The notes beneath the pieces are model-generated. The model saw nothing but the letters and a program-made list of their open reading frames with translations, did no database searches and was not told the origin of the DNA. DNA of 64,000 nucleotides, from the NCBI GenBank assembly GCA_023634235.1, contig JAMKCF010000009.1, positions 1,302,001 through 1,366,000 on the forward strand, read 5' to 3'. The translations under genes were made by a program, and so were the position numbers. The stretch comes from Pisaster brevispinus. Lineage: Eukaryota > Echinodermata > Asteroidea > Forcipulatida > Asteriidae. Shown here piece by piece: positions 45,908 through 60,900 of this stretch; within the stretch, counting starts at the first letter, position 1; each line of letters opens with the position of its first letter.

Positions 45908-48900
45908 GTGAGTAACTTGATTAAAATGTTAAAACAAAAGTTTAACATTGATGTTCCTCCTACCTATCAATTTTAATACTTTTTTTATGCTACGTTTAAA
46001 CTTGCTGTAGTCTACTCTGTACTTAACTATACGGTTGAGCCTCATACATGTATGTCATCTCATAGCATAGAGCAAGGGTCATAAAGACAAGAGTACTCTG
46101 CATGTCTGGTCTGGGAAAATTGTCCGTATCCAGCCACCACTTTTTCATTCGTTATGAAATAAAATAGGATCTAATTTATTCCGGAAAAATTTCCGTATCC
46201 AGCCACCACTTGTTCATTCGTTTTGAAATAAAATTAATAGTATCTAATTTACTCAAATGAGATATCCTTTGGGTAAAAATGAGTGAACAAGTGCCAAAAA
46301 GTGGTGGCAGGATACGGAAATTTTCCCGAATTATTAGTAATACTGTGCAACCACAACAAAATTAACACTGACTAATGCATGACAGGACACTGACGCCTCA
46401 ACGACTATATAGACTGCATGGATGAAAAGGCTTAGCATTTGCATCCAAAACAAGCATAAATGTAAGTTTGGTGATCAGAGGTGGGCACAAATTCTTAATT
46501 TTTTGCAAAATAAAACGGAAGCTGAAATTAAGTTTGATTCCCAGGTTTTCTTTGTTATATTGTTGAATTGTTTTTACTTTCATATTTAAAAAAAAAAAAT
46601 AGTATGATTTTCCCAACAACGTATTTAATTTTCATGGTCATAAACTAGGTTAAAACCATGGATAAACTAAAATAATTGTCAAAACAAAGTCTCTCCCACA
46701 TAAAACTCTGTGGTTGGGAATACGCACGAAACTTGCACCTAGTCTATCGACCATGCAGACATGCATTGTCCTTGCTAGTTGCGATATTCGTAACTCTCGA
46801 TCCTTCGGTGACCGTAAAGGGATGTGACCAAGAGCAATGAGCTACAATTATTGCAGAGCATTGTCCTTGCTCTATGTATGGTTAAGCCATTGCTCTATGG
46901 TCAATCATACTTAATAATATAGGCCAACCATGATCCAAATTTTCACTCATGCTTTTGAAATTGGATATTATAAAATATTACATTTTAATTTAGTTTGTGG
47001 AACTTTTTTTTTCAGTAAAGCCTAACAATACAATAGAATCCGTATAATTATTGGAAAAATGCCATATCTGACCAACAAATAATTTTTAAAAACATTTTTA
47101 GGAAAGTTGGACTATATTTTCCATAAAAAAAATAAAAACAATCTCAAATTATTGACCTAGGCCTGGAATTACAACATTTTTAGGGAAGGTCACGTAATAT
47201 AGCCTTGGAGCAAGTCAAAATTTGGAAGGAACCAAGGCCAGTAGGTAGAGCATGAAGACCAAAAATGTGAAAATTATGGAAAAGGCACAAAGGCACAATT
47301 AAACCATTGTCGAAAGCATAACTTGATTTTTGACTTTTTATTAAATTCTATTGATTTATTAAAAGAACCTCTTTATAAAAAGGAGAAAATGGGCCAGAGG
47401 TTCCCCCATGATTGGTGGGAATCCTGATAAAATAAGAATATTGATGTACATCAACTTATTCAAATACACCGGAATGTGGCCGTCTTTAATTTCAGACCTG
47501 TCTACACTGTACCTTTAAAAAAGTAAATGCAAACGGACGTTCCATTGTGTGACCAGAACTCTTGCACATACATTGTACCCAAAAGGAACTAATTTGGCTT
47601 TCAGCTAATTGTGCTGTCAAGATCTTTATTGATCTGATCAATGGCTTATTTTTCATAATTTTGATACTTTGTAAAAATTAAAGTGCCTGTTCATGTCTGG
47701 ACATATACTCTGAAAATCTCTCTACGCAGATTCTGTATCTCGTATTGAGAAATAGTGTAGGTCGTATACAACAATTAAAACAATTCAATGTACCATGATT
47801 TCCTGCTTGTAAAATGCCGCTTATTTGACTTACAAATGTCCTAAAAAATCACTGTGTCTTATCTGATATCGCTTGAGTTCATTGCGATGATCACTGTGTG
47901 AAACCCTACATTTCTTATACTGTAAAATAATCCTTTCTTTCATCCAAAGTAATAAATCCTTCCCGTTATCATTTGATTAAAATCAAACCTACACCATATG
48001 CCCGTTGTGTAATTTTAACAAGCTTTTGCGAAACTTACTGAAGAACAAAGTCACTGGCCATGCTGCTGCCCAGAATAATAATACAGGCGTGAACCAGGGC
48101 GCACACTAGTGACACTGACATACTCAATTTGTTCATGTGTATTATCGCATAAAGCACTGTTAGACTTTGCCAACAGAGGGCGTACACTCTTATTATGAAA
48201 GCGTTGTTGTGAAAAAGCCCTTTAGCATTCAGTAGTTCTTGATGTATTGTAGCATGCAAAAAAGGAAGATAAAAAAGACTAGCAGCCCTTTCATTGGCAA
48301 ACGTTTGGACAGCGTGTGTGTGTGCATCATTTTGTACAAAGAAACGCCATCAAGCTATGTATTTTAGAAAAATTGTGGAAAAAAAAGTAAATAAAATAAA
48401 ATAAAATAAAAACAAGCGATGTTTTACTCATGTTCGTGATAAAAAAAAAACCAATCCTTTTATGTTATGATAAAGTGGCATTATACCAACACAAAAAATG
48501 ACCCCTGCATGTGTATCAACAGTGAATTGGATCTTGCGAACCTGTGTGTGTTAAGTCTTTGCCACTTATAAGGCGGTGCGCCTCATGTGTTCACACTTGA
48601 ATCTTGTTTCGGTGATTTTGGGGTACTGTGCTTTAAGTCAAACGTTGAGCACCTTAAACGCAGGAAATTAGGGTACATGAAGTGTGGACATAGACAGGCT
48701 CAAACTGCAACCCAACGTTTTGCTCTGGGGGAATAAAGCCAGTAATGCGCCCTGAATGTCATAACTAATTATGTAGTGGGTGCAAATCAAATGCTTTGTT
48801 GGTGCGATGAACACAGCTAGCTGAATAAAGGAGACGTCAGAAGAATATGTACATTGTACATGTATTTATGATGTATCAGTCACAAAAACCAGCAGGAGTT

Positions 48901-51900
48901 TCACTGTCAGTTAAAGACAAAGTGCAGGATTGGTAGCCTGATTATTAAAAACAAATTTCACTTGTTTTAAAAGTCAGAAAGCGCACTGATTATAAGATTG
49001 GAATACTGCTAAAGTTGAGAACGAAATGTAGACCCCAAAAGCGATGTTGATTATTGTTATTGTTTTTGAAAAGGCACCAAGTTGAATTATTTGAAAGGGC
49101 TGGTGCTGGGTTTTTTTCTGGGCTCAAAAGAATTACCCACAGGGCTTAACTTATACTTGAAAAGTGGTCTGAATCCAGGCCAGTAAGTTCATGATACTTG
49201 TCATGATTGTTGTGAGTTGTGTCCATTTGTAAAACATCCTGAAACTTATTGGTGGGGTTTCAAGTCAAAACTTGGAATTGGTCAGTTATTGTGAAATTTG
49301 AAAAAGAAGAAAGGCTATGGTCTGGACTTACATACATAAAAAGTAGAGAAAGTTACATGTAGATCCATGATCTTAAGCTTAGGTTTCAGGGTTCTTATGA
49401 TCCACTTCAATTGAAGAAACACCTCCATCAATATGTTTTCTTTTTCTGTTCATGAAAATAATAGATGTCTTTACATCTTTACCACAAGGATAACATCCTT
49501 AATAAACTCAAATTCTTTGACTGTAACATTAAAACATATTAAAATTATGTTGATATCTGCGCCCGGTTGTTCACCCCAGAGTTGTACATGTATGACTCAA
49601 TTAAATGCGCTTTTGTACAGCTTAGATCCTGTTAAAGGCAGTTGATTCTAAGAAGCTGTGCATTCAGTCAACATTGGTAATAAACACTGTCTACTGAACA
49701 GGAGTTGCAGGGCATGCAGGGATTAGGTCATAAGTTGATAAGTTTTATCTTTGTATTTTTGTTGTTGACCCTGTTCAAACTTTTACAGAAAACTTAGACA
49801 CACAGTGCATTACAAATTTATTGCCGTAAAATGCCTGGAAGTTGTTTTCTGTTTGTGTGTTTTGATGTTTTTATAATCATGTTTAAAACATCAGCAGTTT
49901 AGTTTCAAAATCCAGGTCCCTCCCAAGCAATTGTAAAACAGCATGGCTACAACAAATATGGTTACACATTACAAGTTGGTCGATTTTTCTATATCAATAT
50001 AATATGGCAATGACGCAGGAGTACAAACTGTCATAACATTAACAACAGGTTTTGTATGTAAGATCACTGCAGTGCATGTTGATGTAGGTGAAAGGAGAGT
50101 AGTTGGCTGTCTGGAACAATCCACTATAGTGGATGGGTATCACAAACTTGTATTCTGGAACAGTCTATTGTATACATGTAGGTATACGGCAGTAACTAGG
50201 CAGACAGTCTGACAATTATATGGTACATGTACATGTACATTTACATGTACCTTTTGTAGTGTGCACAGGCCCCCTGGACCGATTCTATAGGTCATAAAAT
50301 AAACTAGTGCATTTACACACAATTTGCATTTGAATACATTTTGTACTTTGTCATCCTGGCTGTGTTTACCACCAGGTCATGGTCATGATGCTTCAAGTTC
50401 AGTTTCAAACAGTTCAACATAAACTGTTCGGAGTAAAATGAGAGAAAACAAATTCCGTCCAAATCAACCTTACTTGCTTACTGGCTCACTTAGTCCCCTT
50501 CATCCCTGGTTGAGGCCACAAAGATCTCTCCCAACTTACATGTAGTCCTGTCCTTTTTAATGTAGGATGCCTCTTCCCAAGTAAGATTCATCCCAAATAT
50601 AATTGGTTTTTGCTGTATTTGTGTGTGTTTTTTTTTTGGCTCCCTGGTGGTGTCCATCTCAAATCAACCCTTTAGGCTGAAGCTGAATTAATGGCTTCGG
50701 CAATGTCTGTGGCCAGAACGCTGAAAATTTATCTTCAACGTTATCGCTGCAGCCGCTTGATTCGGACATGGCTGACATAGGCATAATGAGATCAGTTATT
50801 TGGGGAATCTGTGTGGTTGTCTAGTAATTATAGTTAATAAGGTCAAGTGCATCATTGCTATTTTGGTTATGGAGTGCTGGCAAGGGAGTGACGGTAGTAG
50901 AATGACAGTAACAGAATGACATCCTATTTTAAAATACACACATCTGTACAGTTCAAAATATGGCTTAATTTTCACGCATACATTTACCTGATTCCTAATA
51001 AACATAATAATTCATGTGTAAACACTGCTACATGGGGTTCAAATGAATTTAATTAAAAGCAGTTCAAATTTTTTGTTCAATTTGTTAAAAAGTTATCCCA
51101 ATGTCTGCACAATTTACATACATGTACAATGTACACTGTTTGTACATGTGTACATTTGTTAAGATTAGGGCCTTAATACTAAATCAAATAATAATTCATA
51201 CAAGGAAATTTACCAATACTGTTTGTGTCTTCCTTTTTTAGGAACTCTGAGAAGAGAAAGTTGAAATCACGCAATGCAGCACGAACCAGGAGAGAGAAAG
51301 AGACGGCCATATTTTACGAGCTTGCCCACGAGTTACCCATGCCACACAGCATGTGCGCTCAGTTGGATAAGTCAGGCATCATGAGGTTACTTTTAAGCTT
51401 CCTCAAAATCAGAAAGTTCACACCCAAAGGTAAATATGGCAAACCAGCAAAACATTTAATGTAAAGTTTCATTAATTCCTTAATAGGCATGTAATCCATC
51501 AAACATTCTCTCATGTGGTGACAAACTTCCTTTGTTGTCAGGAGCAGCTCCAATTCTTTGCTTTTACCAATATTACACCATAAAATCGGGCCCTGACTTG
51601 ATAGCCTTGGGTACATGTATAGGTTCCTCCCTGTTTTGCCAATGGGCGATACCAATGAAGTCCCATTTGTAAGTTGGGGTCAGATCTTTGTTCAGCTTTT
51701 GATACATGTTTGTGGTGGTGTCACTGAGCATTGTCTCCATCTTACTTTCAAAGTCCGAGGTGTTGATAACATTTCCGTCCTAACACCATGTAGGCCCCCT
51801 ATGTTTACTGTAGGTTTACAAGTGTACTGAAACTAAGTCCTTTCCCAGATAGTTTTACTGTAGTTTCCTAGGACAATATCTGGTTTTGAGGTACATACAA

Positions 51901-54900
51901 TACGTGTGTGGAAATAACCATTGTTTTCATGTGGCAATGTTTAGCATACTTGTACGACTTTTAAAAGCAAAATTTGAATTAGAGAGTACATGTACATCGG
52001 TACAGGCTGTACATGGAGAAAAATCTGGCACTGACTTGTGTGATATATGTAGTTTTTTTTTCCTCAACTAGTATTTGTCATATGTTTGTAATCTGTTTGT
52101 TAATCAATTGTTTCCATTGGAAAAACAACAACAACCCATCCACATGTTTTGTACACAAGGTGCTAAATGAAGTTGATTAAAATATGTGCTATAAGTACAA
52201 GGACACATTCCAACTGAGGGAGGCTAAGGTACATTTGTACAAACATGGGCCACATTGTACTGAGTGGAATTTGATGTAGCTGGGGTGAAAGAGGTGACTG
52301 CAAGAATTTGTTTTATCCTGTTAAAGAAAGTTCACTTTAGACTGGAGTGCAAGGTCACATGGATTTGTTGTCTAACCTCACATTATTTTGACTCACGTCG
52401 TGCTTGTGAAATTGAAATCTGACTCTTGAAAGTTTGTTGACACCTTTCATTTTAATAATTTTTTTTCATTTATAAACCATTGTCTACAAATAAACCTTGA
52501 AATTTCTTTATTTTTATTTGCTGCATTTAACAGGTAAGGCGGGGCGGCATTGAATATAGGCCCTAAATAGTTACTGAACAAAATGCCAACACCTTTAATA
52601 TCCTAATTTTTTTATTTACTTTCTTTCAAACCAGCCATCAAATCGGAACCAGTTGATACAGAAGAGGAAGATTCCGCCCTGAGCATTGACCATCTTATCG
52701 ATAACTACTACCTGAAAGCTCTGGATGGATTTGCCATGACTCTGTCACAGGATGGAGATATTATTTTCATCTCTGAAAACGTGTCGCACTACATGGGACT
52801 CAAACAGGTAAACAAGTCAGTCATTGAACTCTGTGGATTGCTGGGTCTGTGGAGGAAGGAATGTGTAATGGTTGACGGATCCGTGAATGATCACACTGGA
52901 AAAGGTTCAAAGTCTTCCTCTAAATACCACATGTGTGTTTTAAAGAGAGGTTACAGTGTTCAAACCATAAAGGGACCATACATGTAGTGGCCGCACTCAT
53001 CTTGTACCAAATCACCAGTAAAAGCTACAAATGGTGCCATGCTTTGACCTACTTCCATTCAAACAAAAAGGTCATACTGGTAGTAAAAAAAGGTCATGTC
53101 CTGAGTTGCAAGTTTCCCATGTGCATTGGTAAAAATTTCTAAGGCAAATCAACATTTCTGCTGGAAAATTTAGTGGAGAAGAGCTCATGCATGTATCAGC
53201 TATGTCTGGGACTGGTGGTATATTAATGATCATTTATGCTTGATGTCTAAGGAGTTACAGTTGTAAAGGAAACTTGATTGGGATGAAGTTGGCCGAGCAT
53301 TTTGTTTTATTTTTTTAAAGAGTTGTTTCTCTGAACAAATTTGTTCATTTGATGTTGTTTCATAATGAAAAACAAACAAAAATGTTTGCATATGCCACGG
53401 ACAATGCACAAAATGCATGTAACATGCAAAATACTGTTATACATGGCTAAAAGCATGCATGGACTTGAATTATGTCGGGATCCCAATAATAGTTTGTTTT
53501 TAACTCTAACTTATCATTGGCAGATGTTTTCATGTAATACCTTAAATAAAGGCTTATAACTATCTCAAATCTTTAAAAAAAAGTGCAGAAATTGGACCTG
53601 GCATCTTTAATATCAGTGAACTTGATTTTGCAAAAAGGTTTCACAATTGACTGATGCAATCAATAAAGTTATGAAGTTTTTAGTTACATCCGTCAGAGGT
53701 TCATTGACCAGACACACATTTGTTTAATTTTACAGTTCACATCTGATCAATGAAATTGAAAGTTGTGCGTCAGAGAAATGAATGGATCACATTCCTAGTT
53801 AGGGCTCGTGTTTTCTTGTTTTTAATTAAACTAAATTATATGATTATCTTTGATGTCTTTCACCTAGATTGACCTGATGGGACAGAGCATCTATGACTAC
53901 AGTCATCCCTGTGATCATGAGGAAATACGGGAACATCTCTCTGACCACCCTAGGTTGAGCACCATAAACAGTAGCAAATCAAAACACACAAAAGAAGAGC
54001 GACATAATTTCATCATCAGGATGAAGTGTACCCTGACGGCGAAGGGGAAAATTGTCACACAGAAGGCTGCAATCTATAAGGTGGGATTTATTTTCTTCAT
54101 TATATTATTGTTTGAAGAAAACTTTTCCCAAACTACAACTCAGGTTTTTGTTTGTTAAGTTTTAGCAGTGGGGTTATTTGCATCTGAAGGCTTGTTAGAC
54201 AGCGATGATGACATCACAAACAACAAAGTATTGATTACCTGCAGGCATAAAGTGTGCACTGCGCAGTGGAAAAAACTTCCATTTAAAGAAGATGGCAGTG
54301 ATGTGCATTTAACAGAGCTCTGCTTCTGTATCTTTGTGCATCTCTATTTATTAGTCTGGTGCCAGATCTGATTCGTTCAGTTCTTGATGTTTAGCTCTTG
54401 ATCCTCAGTTTACTTCACAGCATTTGTATCTTACTTCAGGTTGTCTGTTGCAATGGGCTGCTTAAAGTGGCCCCATCCGAGGTCACGACTAGTGGTTATC
54501 GACTGCCTGAAGTGAACTGTGTCTCCCTGATTGCCATGCCCATCCAACACCCTGCCAACATTGAGATCCCCATGGACAGGCAGACCTTCCTGACCAGGCA
54601 CAGCATGGATATGAAATTCACATACTGTGATGAAAGGTAAGGCTGAGATGGGGGCGCTGTTTCAGCAAGGGCTCGCAACAAATTGCTTGTGATTGTCCTT
54701 TTCAACTTTCACAGGTTCTTGTTTGTTTGTTTGTTTGTCTTTTTTGGGGGGGTTCTTTTCTGTTCACTTTTTTTGGTTTGCATTTGAATTATTAAATATG
54801 ATTCATTCTGGGAAAACTGAAATGTTTGATTTTGGACTTTGTAGACAAAATTGTTTAGGGGTGAAATTATATTTTTAAAGTTTGAAAAGATTTTTGCCAA

Positions 54901-57900
54901 TTCACTCATACTGTGGTTTATAAGCCAGGCCTTGAGTTTTTAGGAGTCAAGGCAGCATTTCTTCCAAATTCATGCGTTGATTATTGCTCTTTTACATCGA
55001 GAGTTGACTTTGTTTGTCCTTTTTCAAGACTAAAACACTGTCTGTGTGGAATTAAATAAAGGTTGGGCTGCTTGAAATTAATTTATGGACTTTCATCTGT
55101 GTAGAAAGGATTTTGTTATTATGGTAGCTTTTAGCATGGGCACACTTTAGTTGCCTGGATATTACAGGTGTCAGTTCACATTACATGTCATCTTAATCAT
55201 GAGCCTACTGGCTTATGCTTTGGGTTGTGGTTAATTAGAGTAGTCTTTTACCAAGAGGAAATTTATTGACGTGTTGAATCTCCCAGTTTGTCTTAATTTA
55301 TGATAAGTTCTTGAGGTGGGAAACTCTTGTTAGGGTAGTGAGAACCATGTACATATAATGTATGAGAGCTCTGACTAGTGAATCCTGAAAAGAAGAGAAA
55401 GTATTGCATCGATTCTGTGGGGGAAATATATGTTCGTTCCTGTGATGAAGTTTTCCAGGTATCACGGACACGGAGTGAGAGGATTAAATTTTTGAGGAAA
55501 CCACAGAATTTGTTATGAGATTTTGAAAATAATTAACAGCCGCCAAGCTTCTGTTTACATTTGACTGTTCGAGTCTCATATTTGTTCACCAAAAATGAGG
55601 TTTAAAACTAGTGTTGCTGTCTCTCGTTAAGTTGCGACTGTTGTTTCATATTACAATAATTAGGAACTGTTAAATTACATGTGGTGAAAGTGGAACATTA
55701 AGTACAGACTTGTCAAACCATTTTGGTTTTTTTTCTGAGAGGAGATTCAAAGATTTAGAGTTAGGATATGGTGTTTCTCTGATGCTGCATAAATGTCCCT
55801 AAACAACTTTGTTCTTTCAATTTCATGCAGAATCAAAGATCTTCTTGGCTACGATCCAGATGACTTGGTGGACAAATCATTCTACAATTTCTACCATGCT
55901 ATGGATAGTCACGTCATAGATAAATGCCACAGAGACTGTGAGTTTAATGTACTCATCGTTTTTTAGACAGAAAGTACAACCATTCCAGAGAAGTCTGTGT
56001 TAATATCATGGAAATGTTCCCTCTGTTTACAATCTTGAGCATACTGGTTGACAAACTGAGTTGATTTACCACCAGTGCTTTTCAGAGCAGCAAAACTCTT
56101 TGATGCTTCCTTGCAGCTTTTGCTAGCCTCTCTTACTGTATTTCCATCATGCAAAGACCCAAATTTAAATACAAACTCTGGTTTTCAAATCTGCTAGTTT
56201 TCATAAATAACGGCTACATTGGAATAAAAATGGAGTATTTACATGAGCATGTGAAGATCAATTGTGATCCTAAAAGACTTTAAGATAACTAAATATGTAA
56301 AGTTTGTGATTTTCAATTTTTTAACTATTTTTTGGGGGAGGGGGGGGGTGTTATTTGGAAGACAGCCATTATTCTGAACTGCTACAGTTTTGAAGGCTGT
56401 AAAAACAGACTTGCATTGTCATTACATTTGTTATTGTTTCCAATGGAACACAATGGACATGTGGAGTGGAATGAAATAGACATGTATGTTTTAATATACA
56501 GTAATCTTAAGATGTACATGTTTGTTGCTGAGCACTAGTTTCTTTCCCCCTTTTTCCCACCCATAATGTGTGTCTTTCAGTCTTTTGATTGTTTCTGTTA
56601 AAAAACTTGTTGAGTTGGCCCGAACCACCCAACCCCCCCCACTTCTCAGAACCACTTATCTCCAGAGACATTATTCACCAGTATCCCATTACAAGTACTT
56701 TCATTACAAGTTTGGCAGATATTGGCTCCTGATAATGGTTGTACCATGTGCGTTATCTCATTTTTAACGAAGAATGGAGGATGTCTCACTGTCGCTTTGT
56801 GGGTTCTGAGATGTCCTTAAAAACATATGGTCCGTCTCCTCATCTCAAGGGGGTCGGCTCTAATGAGAATGAAAAGTCATGTTTGGAAAAACATTGGGTA
56901 ATGTCACCCTGTTTTGAGACATGTTTCTTAGTTCGTTCGTGCTTTCTGTCATGCAGTGTTTGCCAAGGGGCAGTCCTCCAGCGGGAAGTACAGATTCCTT
57001 GCCAAGAAGAGTGGGTACGCCTGGATGGAGACCCAGGCTACAGTCATTTATAACAGCAAGACCAACAAGCCACAGTGCGTGGTGTGTGTCAACTACATGA
57101 TCAGGTATTAGTTCATTATGATATGTAACTTCAAATTTGATATGTCCCCACTATGAACACAATATTACACTAAATTGTGTATAAGTAGTGACTACAAAAA
57201 TTGATTGACACAGGATTCCAACAATTTTGACAAAAACTGTCCATTTGGTCAATTTTTAAAGCTGTAGTGAAATGCTTTGAGAATATTTGCCCATCCTCTT
57301 CAAATTTGTCGAGGTACAAGTGTTTCAATGACAATAGGAAAACAATCTTAAACTTACTTTTCCTTCTTTTGTAATTTCTTGTAACTTTCCTTAGTGGCGT
57401 AGAGGATGAGCAAGCTGTGATTTCCACACATCAATTGGATGAAGGGATGCAGTCAAGCACAGAAGAGATCTTCGTGCCACGCCCCGATGACCTCGAGGAT
57501 GATGTCTTCCCACTGTACCTCACTGGATCAAAGAGTAAGTCTGGTGACTTATTTCCGTATATCACAACTAGACAATCTGTTATTACATGAATTAGATAAA
57601 AACAGTGACAAATGGAGGGCACCAGGAAAAGGCCAAGGCTTAGACAGGACTGATCCATCATGTAAAAAGTTTTATTTATTTTACCCTCATTATGCTCCCC
57701 ATAAAATAAGGTGTTGGAAAAGGTAAAATGATTTTTACATATCACCGGATTTCATTTGGAACAAAATTCACTGCACTAGTTTGTGCATTGGGAGAACCCT
57801 GGTACTGTTTCTACTTTAAGTGGCCTCCTGTGGGATATGAAAACCCCAAAAGACAGATCTGCACTTTAATTGTGCGATACGGTCATTGCCTTTTTTTCAT

Positions 57901-60900
57901 TTGTCTTTTTAACCCCAATCCCCTTGAGTGACTGACTAGCAGCCTTCCTCACTCTAACAAACCGCAATACCACATGGTGACTGTGGTGGTACGCCTGATC
58001 CCATATAAAAAAAATAATCAGTTTACAAGTGCAATCCTCAGTCAAACAGAATCAAACATAATAAGCGGTTGGGTTCTGAAGGGTTGGGGGGTGGTTAGTG
58101 TTAATGGAGGACATGCATTTCTGAAACGTCTACCAGGAAGCTTTGAAAAATTGCACAACAAAATCCCCCATGACCTTTCAAGCAGGTAATGTCTGCATAT
58201 CTGGGGCATGTCCACAGTATGTAAACTGACACACGCAGTCTAGATAGATGGCTAAAAACTGCAGCAGGATAATTCAGTGCCTGGGGGTAGGATGAATATT
58301 TTCAATTTGGAATGTGAAGAGGGGTGATTTATAGTATGTGGGTCAAAGACGATGGGGGATGATGAATAATGGAGCATGGATAACATTTGCCTGTGAATTC
58401 TGGAGAGGGAGGTCCATATGAATGTGTTGGGTTTGTGTTATCAATGAACCCTGTCTTAAGTTGTTGTATAAATGTGACATTCTTGTAACATTCATCCCAT
58501 AATTCATAATTGCAGAAATTCTGCTGAAGATGGCTTACTTTGAGTTTTAGTGACAGTGTACATTGAACACATTAAGTAATGTAAACATGTTCAGAGAATT
58601 TGCTGTTAATAACAAGGGTAGGATGATAAAATACAAAGTATTGTTTCATAAATCTTTATGAGGTACCGGCCAGAAGTGTGTACATATGCTCATCTTTTAA
58701 TGTGAAATCCCTTGGTATTTTTGCTGCCATCCATTGTGATTTCTACAGGATTCATCAGTGGCATATGTAACTCAGTTTGCACATTGGTTGACTATGACAA
58801 GATTGACATGTGCAATGTATCATGCATGTGTAATACATCCTTGGGATTTGCTACGTAATGGCGAATCAATCAAAATCAGGCCAAACCAAGGGAAATATTT
58901 GTGTGTAGCTAGGGTTAATGTTTAGTAATGTAAGGAATTTCACCATTTATTTTAGTTTCAGAATGTTTGATTTGAACTTTGCTTTTTGTTTCTAGGCAAA
59001 GTGGCAAATCCAGAGGATCTGACCTACCTGGCCCCTACTCCGGGCAGTAACATGGTGCCATTGGACTTCACCAGCCCAGTGCCCAACCTCTCTAAGACTC
59101 CAGAAGCTCAGGAGCTACAGCCGCAGGTTGGGACGGACAGTCAGACCCAGGACTTTGTGCCTTTCTTTCCGTTTGTAGCCCTGGACACAATCCCGGAGGA
59201 CCAACAGTCTTCAGATGGTGGGACAAACCAGGTTAATAAAATGTGCTGCATTTTGTTTTGAAACTGTGCATCACCTTGTATGCATGCCACCCCAACCTTG
59301 CTTCCAACCTTTCAAGTCAAAAAAGTCCCCGAATTTATAAGACAGTATGACCAACTTTCATAATTTTCACTTTCTTGACTTTCTTTTCAGATTTTGAGTG
59401 ACATTTATCATTAGAGTATCTCATGCTCAAGTATTTTCACTTCGTCATTTTTTAATCCATTCTGTATCCTACAGGAGTCCACTCCAACGCCAGACTTGAT
59501 TCTCCCTGAAACCAAATCACACATGAGATCGAACAGGGACCCCCTGTTGTTGGATGGCTTTATCGAGGTAAGGCTAAGAGAGTAATTCTAAAAAATAAAA
59601 ACATTGATACTTTTACTGTTATTTTATGTTTCTAATTAATTTTTACAAATCTTTTAGATTGAAAAGAGCCGCTTGTCATTAGTAAACTAATGAAAAGTAA
59701 ACTGTGAAAATTTGTCCTGCACTTTTTCTAATTCTCATTCAGTGGGCCAGGGTTTTTGGGTGCACTTGTTAACCAGTATACCTGTTTATGTGTGTTGTGT
59801 TGTCATTTAGATTTCAAGAAAGACTCTGCTAGGCTCGAAATGTCAGGCCACTAACCTTTTTTTTCTTCTTCACTTTTTAAAATAGTACGAGTATCATCTG
59901 TTTAACATTATTTTGCAGACCCAGGCCCAACTGGATGACCTGTCCAAAAGGGCACCCTACATCTCCCTAAGTGATGACTTTGACTTCAGTTGTGACCAAC
60001 AGCTGAGCGATGCCGAACTTTCTGATGATTCTTGGGAACCAGTGAACATCTTTGGGAGCAATGTGTAAGTACCTTTGGTACTACACTGGTCGTATGGGAA
60101 ATTTTGTGTCATAATTTCCACATAAATTCAAGAGTTATAAAAATGAAAGATTTTGAGATGTGGCCCCTTTCTTCATATCTAAAGTTGACAACAAGCGAAC
60201 AGTGCAATCGCAATAAAATATAAGATTTTATTCTTTCTTCCGTCGGGCTGTGTACAAATTGTGCCTCCAGGAAGTCCAGTCTCTGTGGCTCTTTTGTAAA
60301 ACGTGTGTGTGTGTGTCACGGGTCACATGGTCTTCAAATAAAATAAAAAAAGCAACCAGAGACTTGTGCTTTCTTTAAGAGATGATTGTTTGCAAATGAT
60401 ATTAATTTTGGGTTGAACAAAGTCAAATTGATTAAAGCTGGATTTGAACCTGTGACCTCAAGATTAACCTTCTGGCACTCAACCGAGCCATCTAGCCCTC
60501 GTGTTGGCGGTCTCCCTATTTGTCAACATCTTTGTTCGAGGTGCCAGTTGGAAGCCATTTAACCTGTATCAGCGGTACTAGTCAATTTTTCTTTGTTCAA
60601 CCTCCAAATTTACCCTTGTGGTTTCTTACTTCATTTAAATTATACTGGGATCCTTGACAAATGTTTTCATATATGAAAGCTGTATAATATCTAGAGATGC
60701 ATTATTGATACAGTACATTTACTTGATACACCTTTATCATGGAACAGCTGATAAGAAGGAAAACGTAGCCTGGTCCTTTTTGCATGGGTTAAGATTTAAA
60801 TTCACTGTAAGACGTACCCTGTGTGTTAAAGGTGTATGAGGGAAGAAGCCTTGTGACTGAGAATATCGAAACCTTCGTTTGGTATCCACAGGTCATTTTG

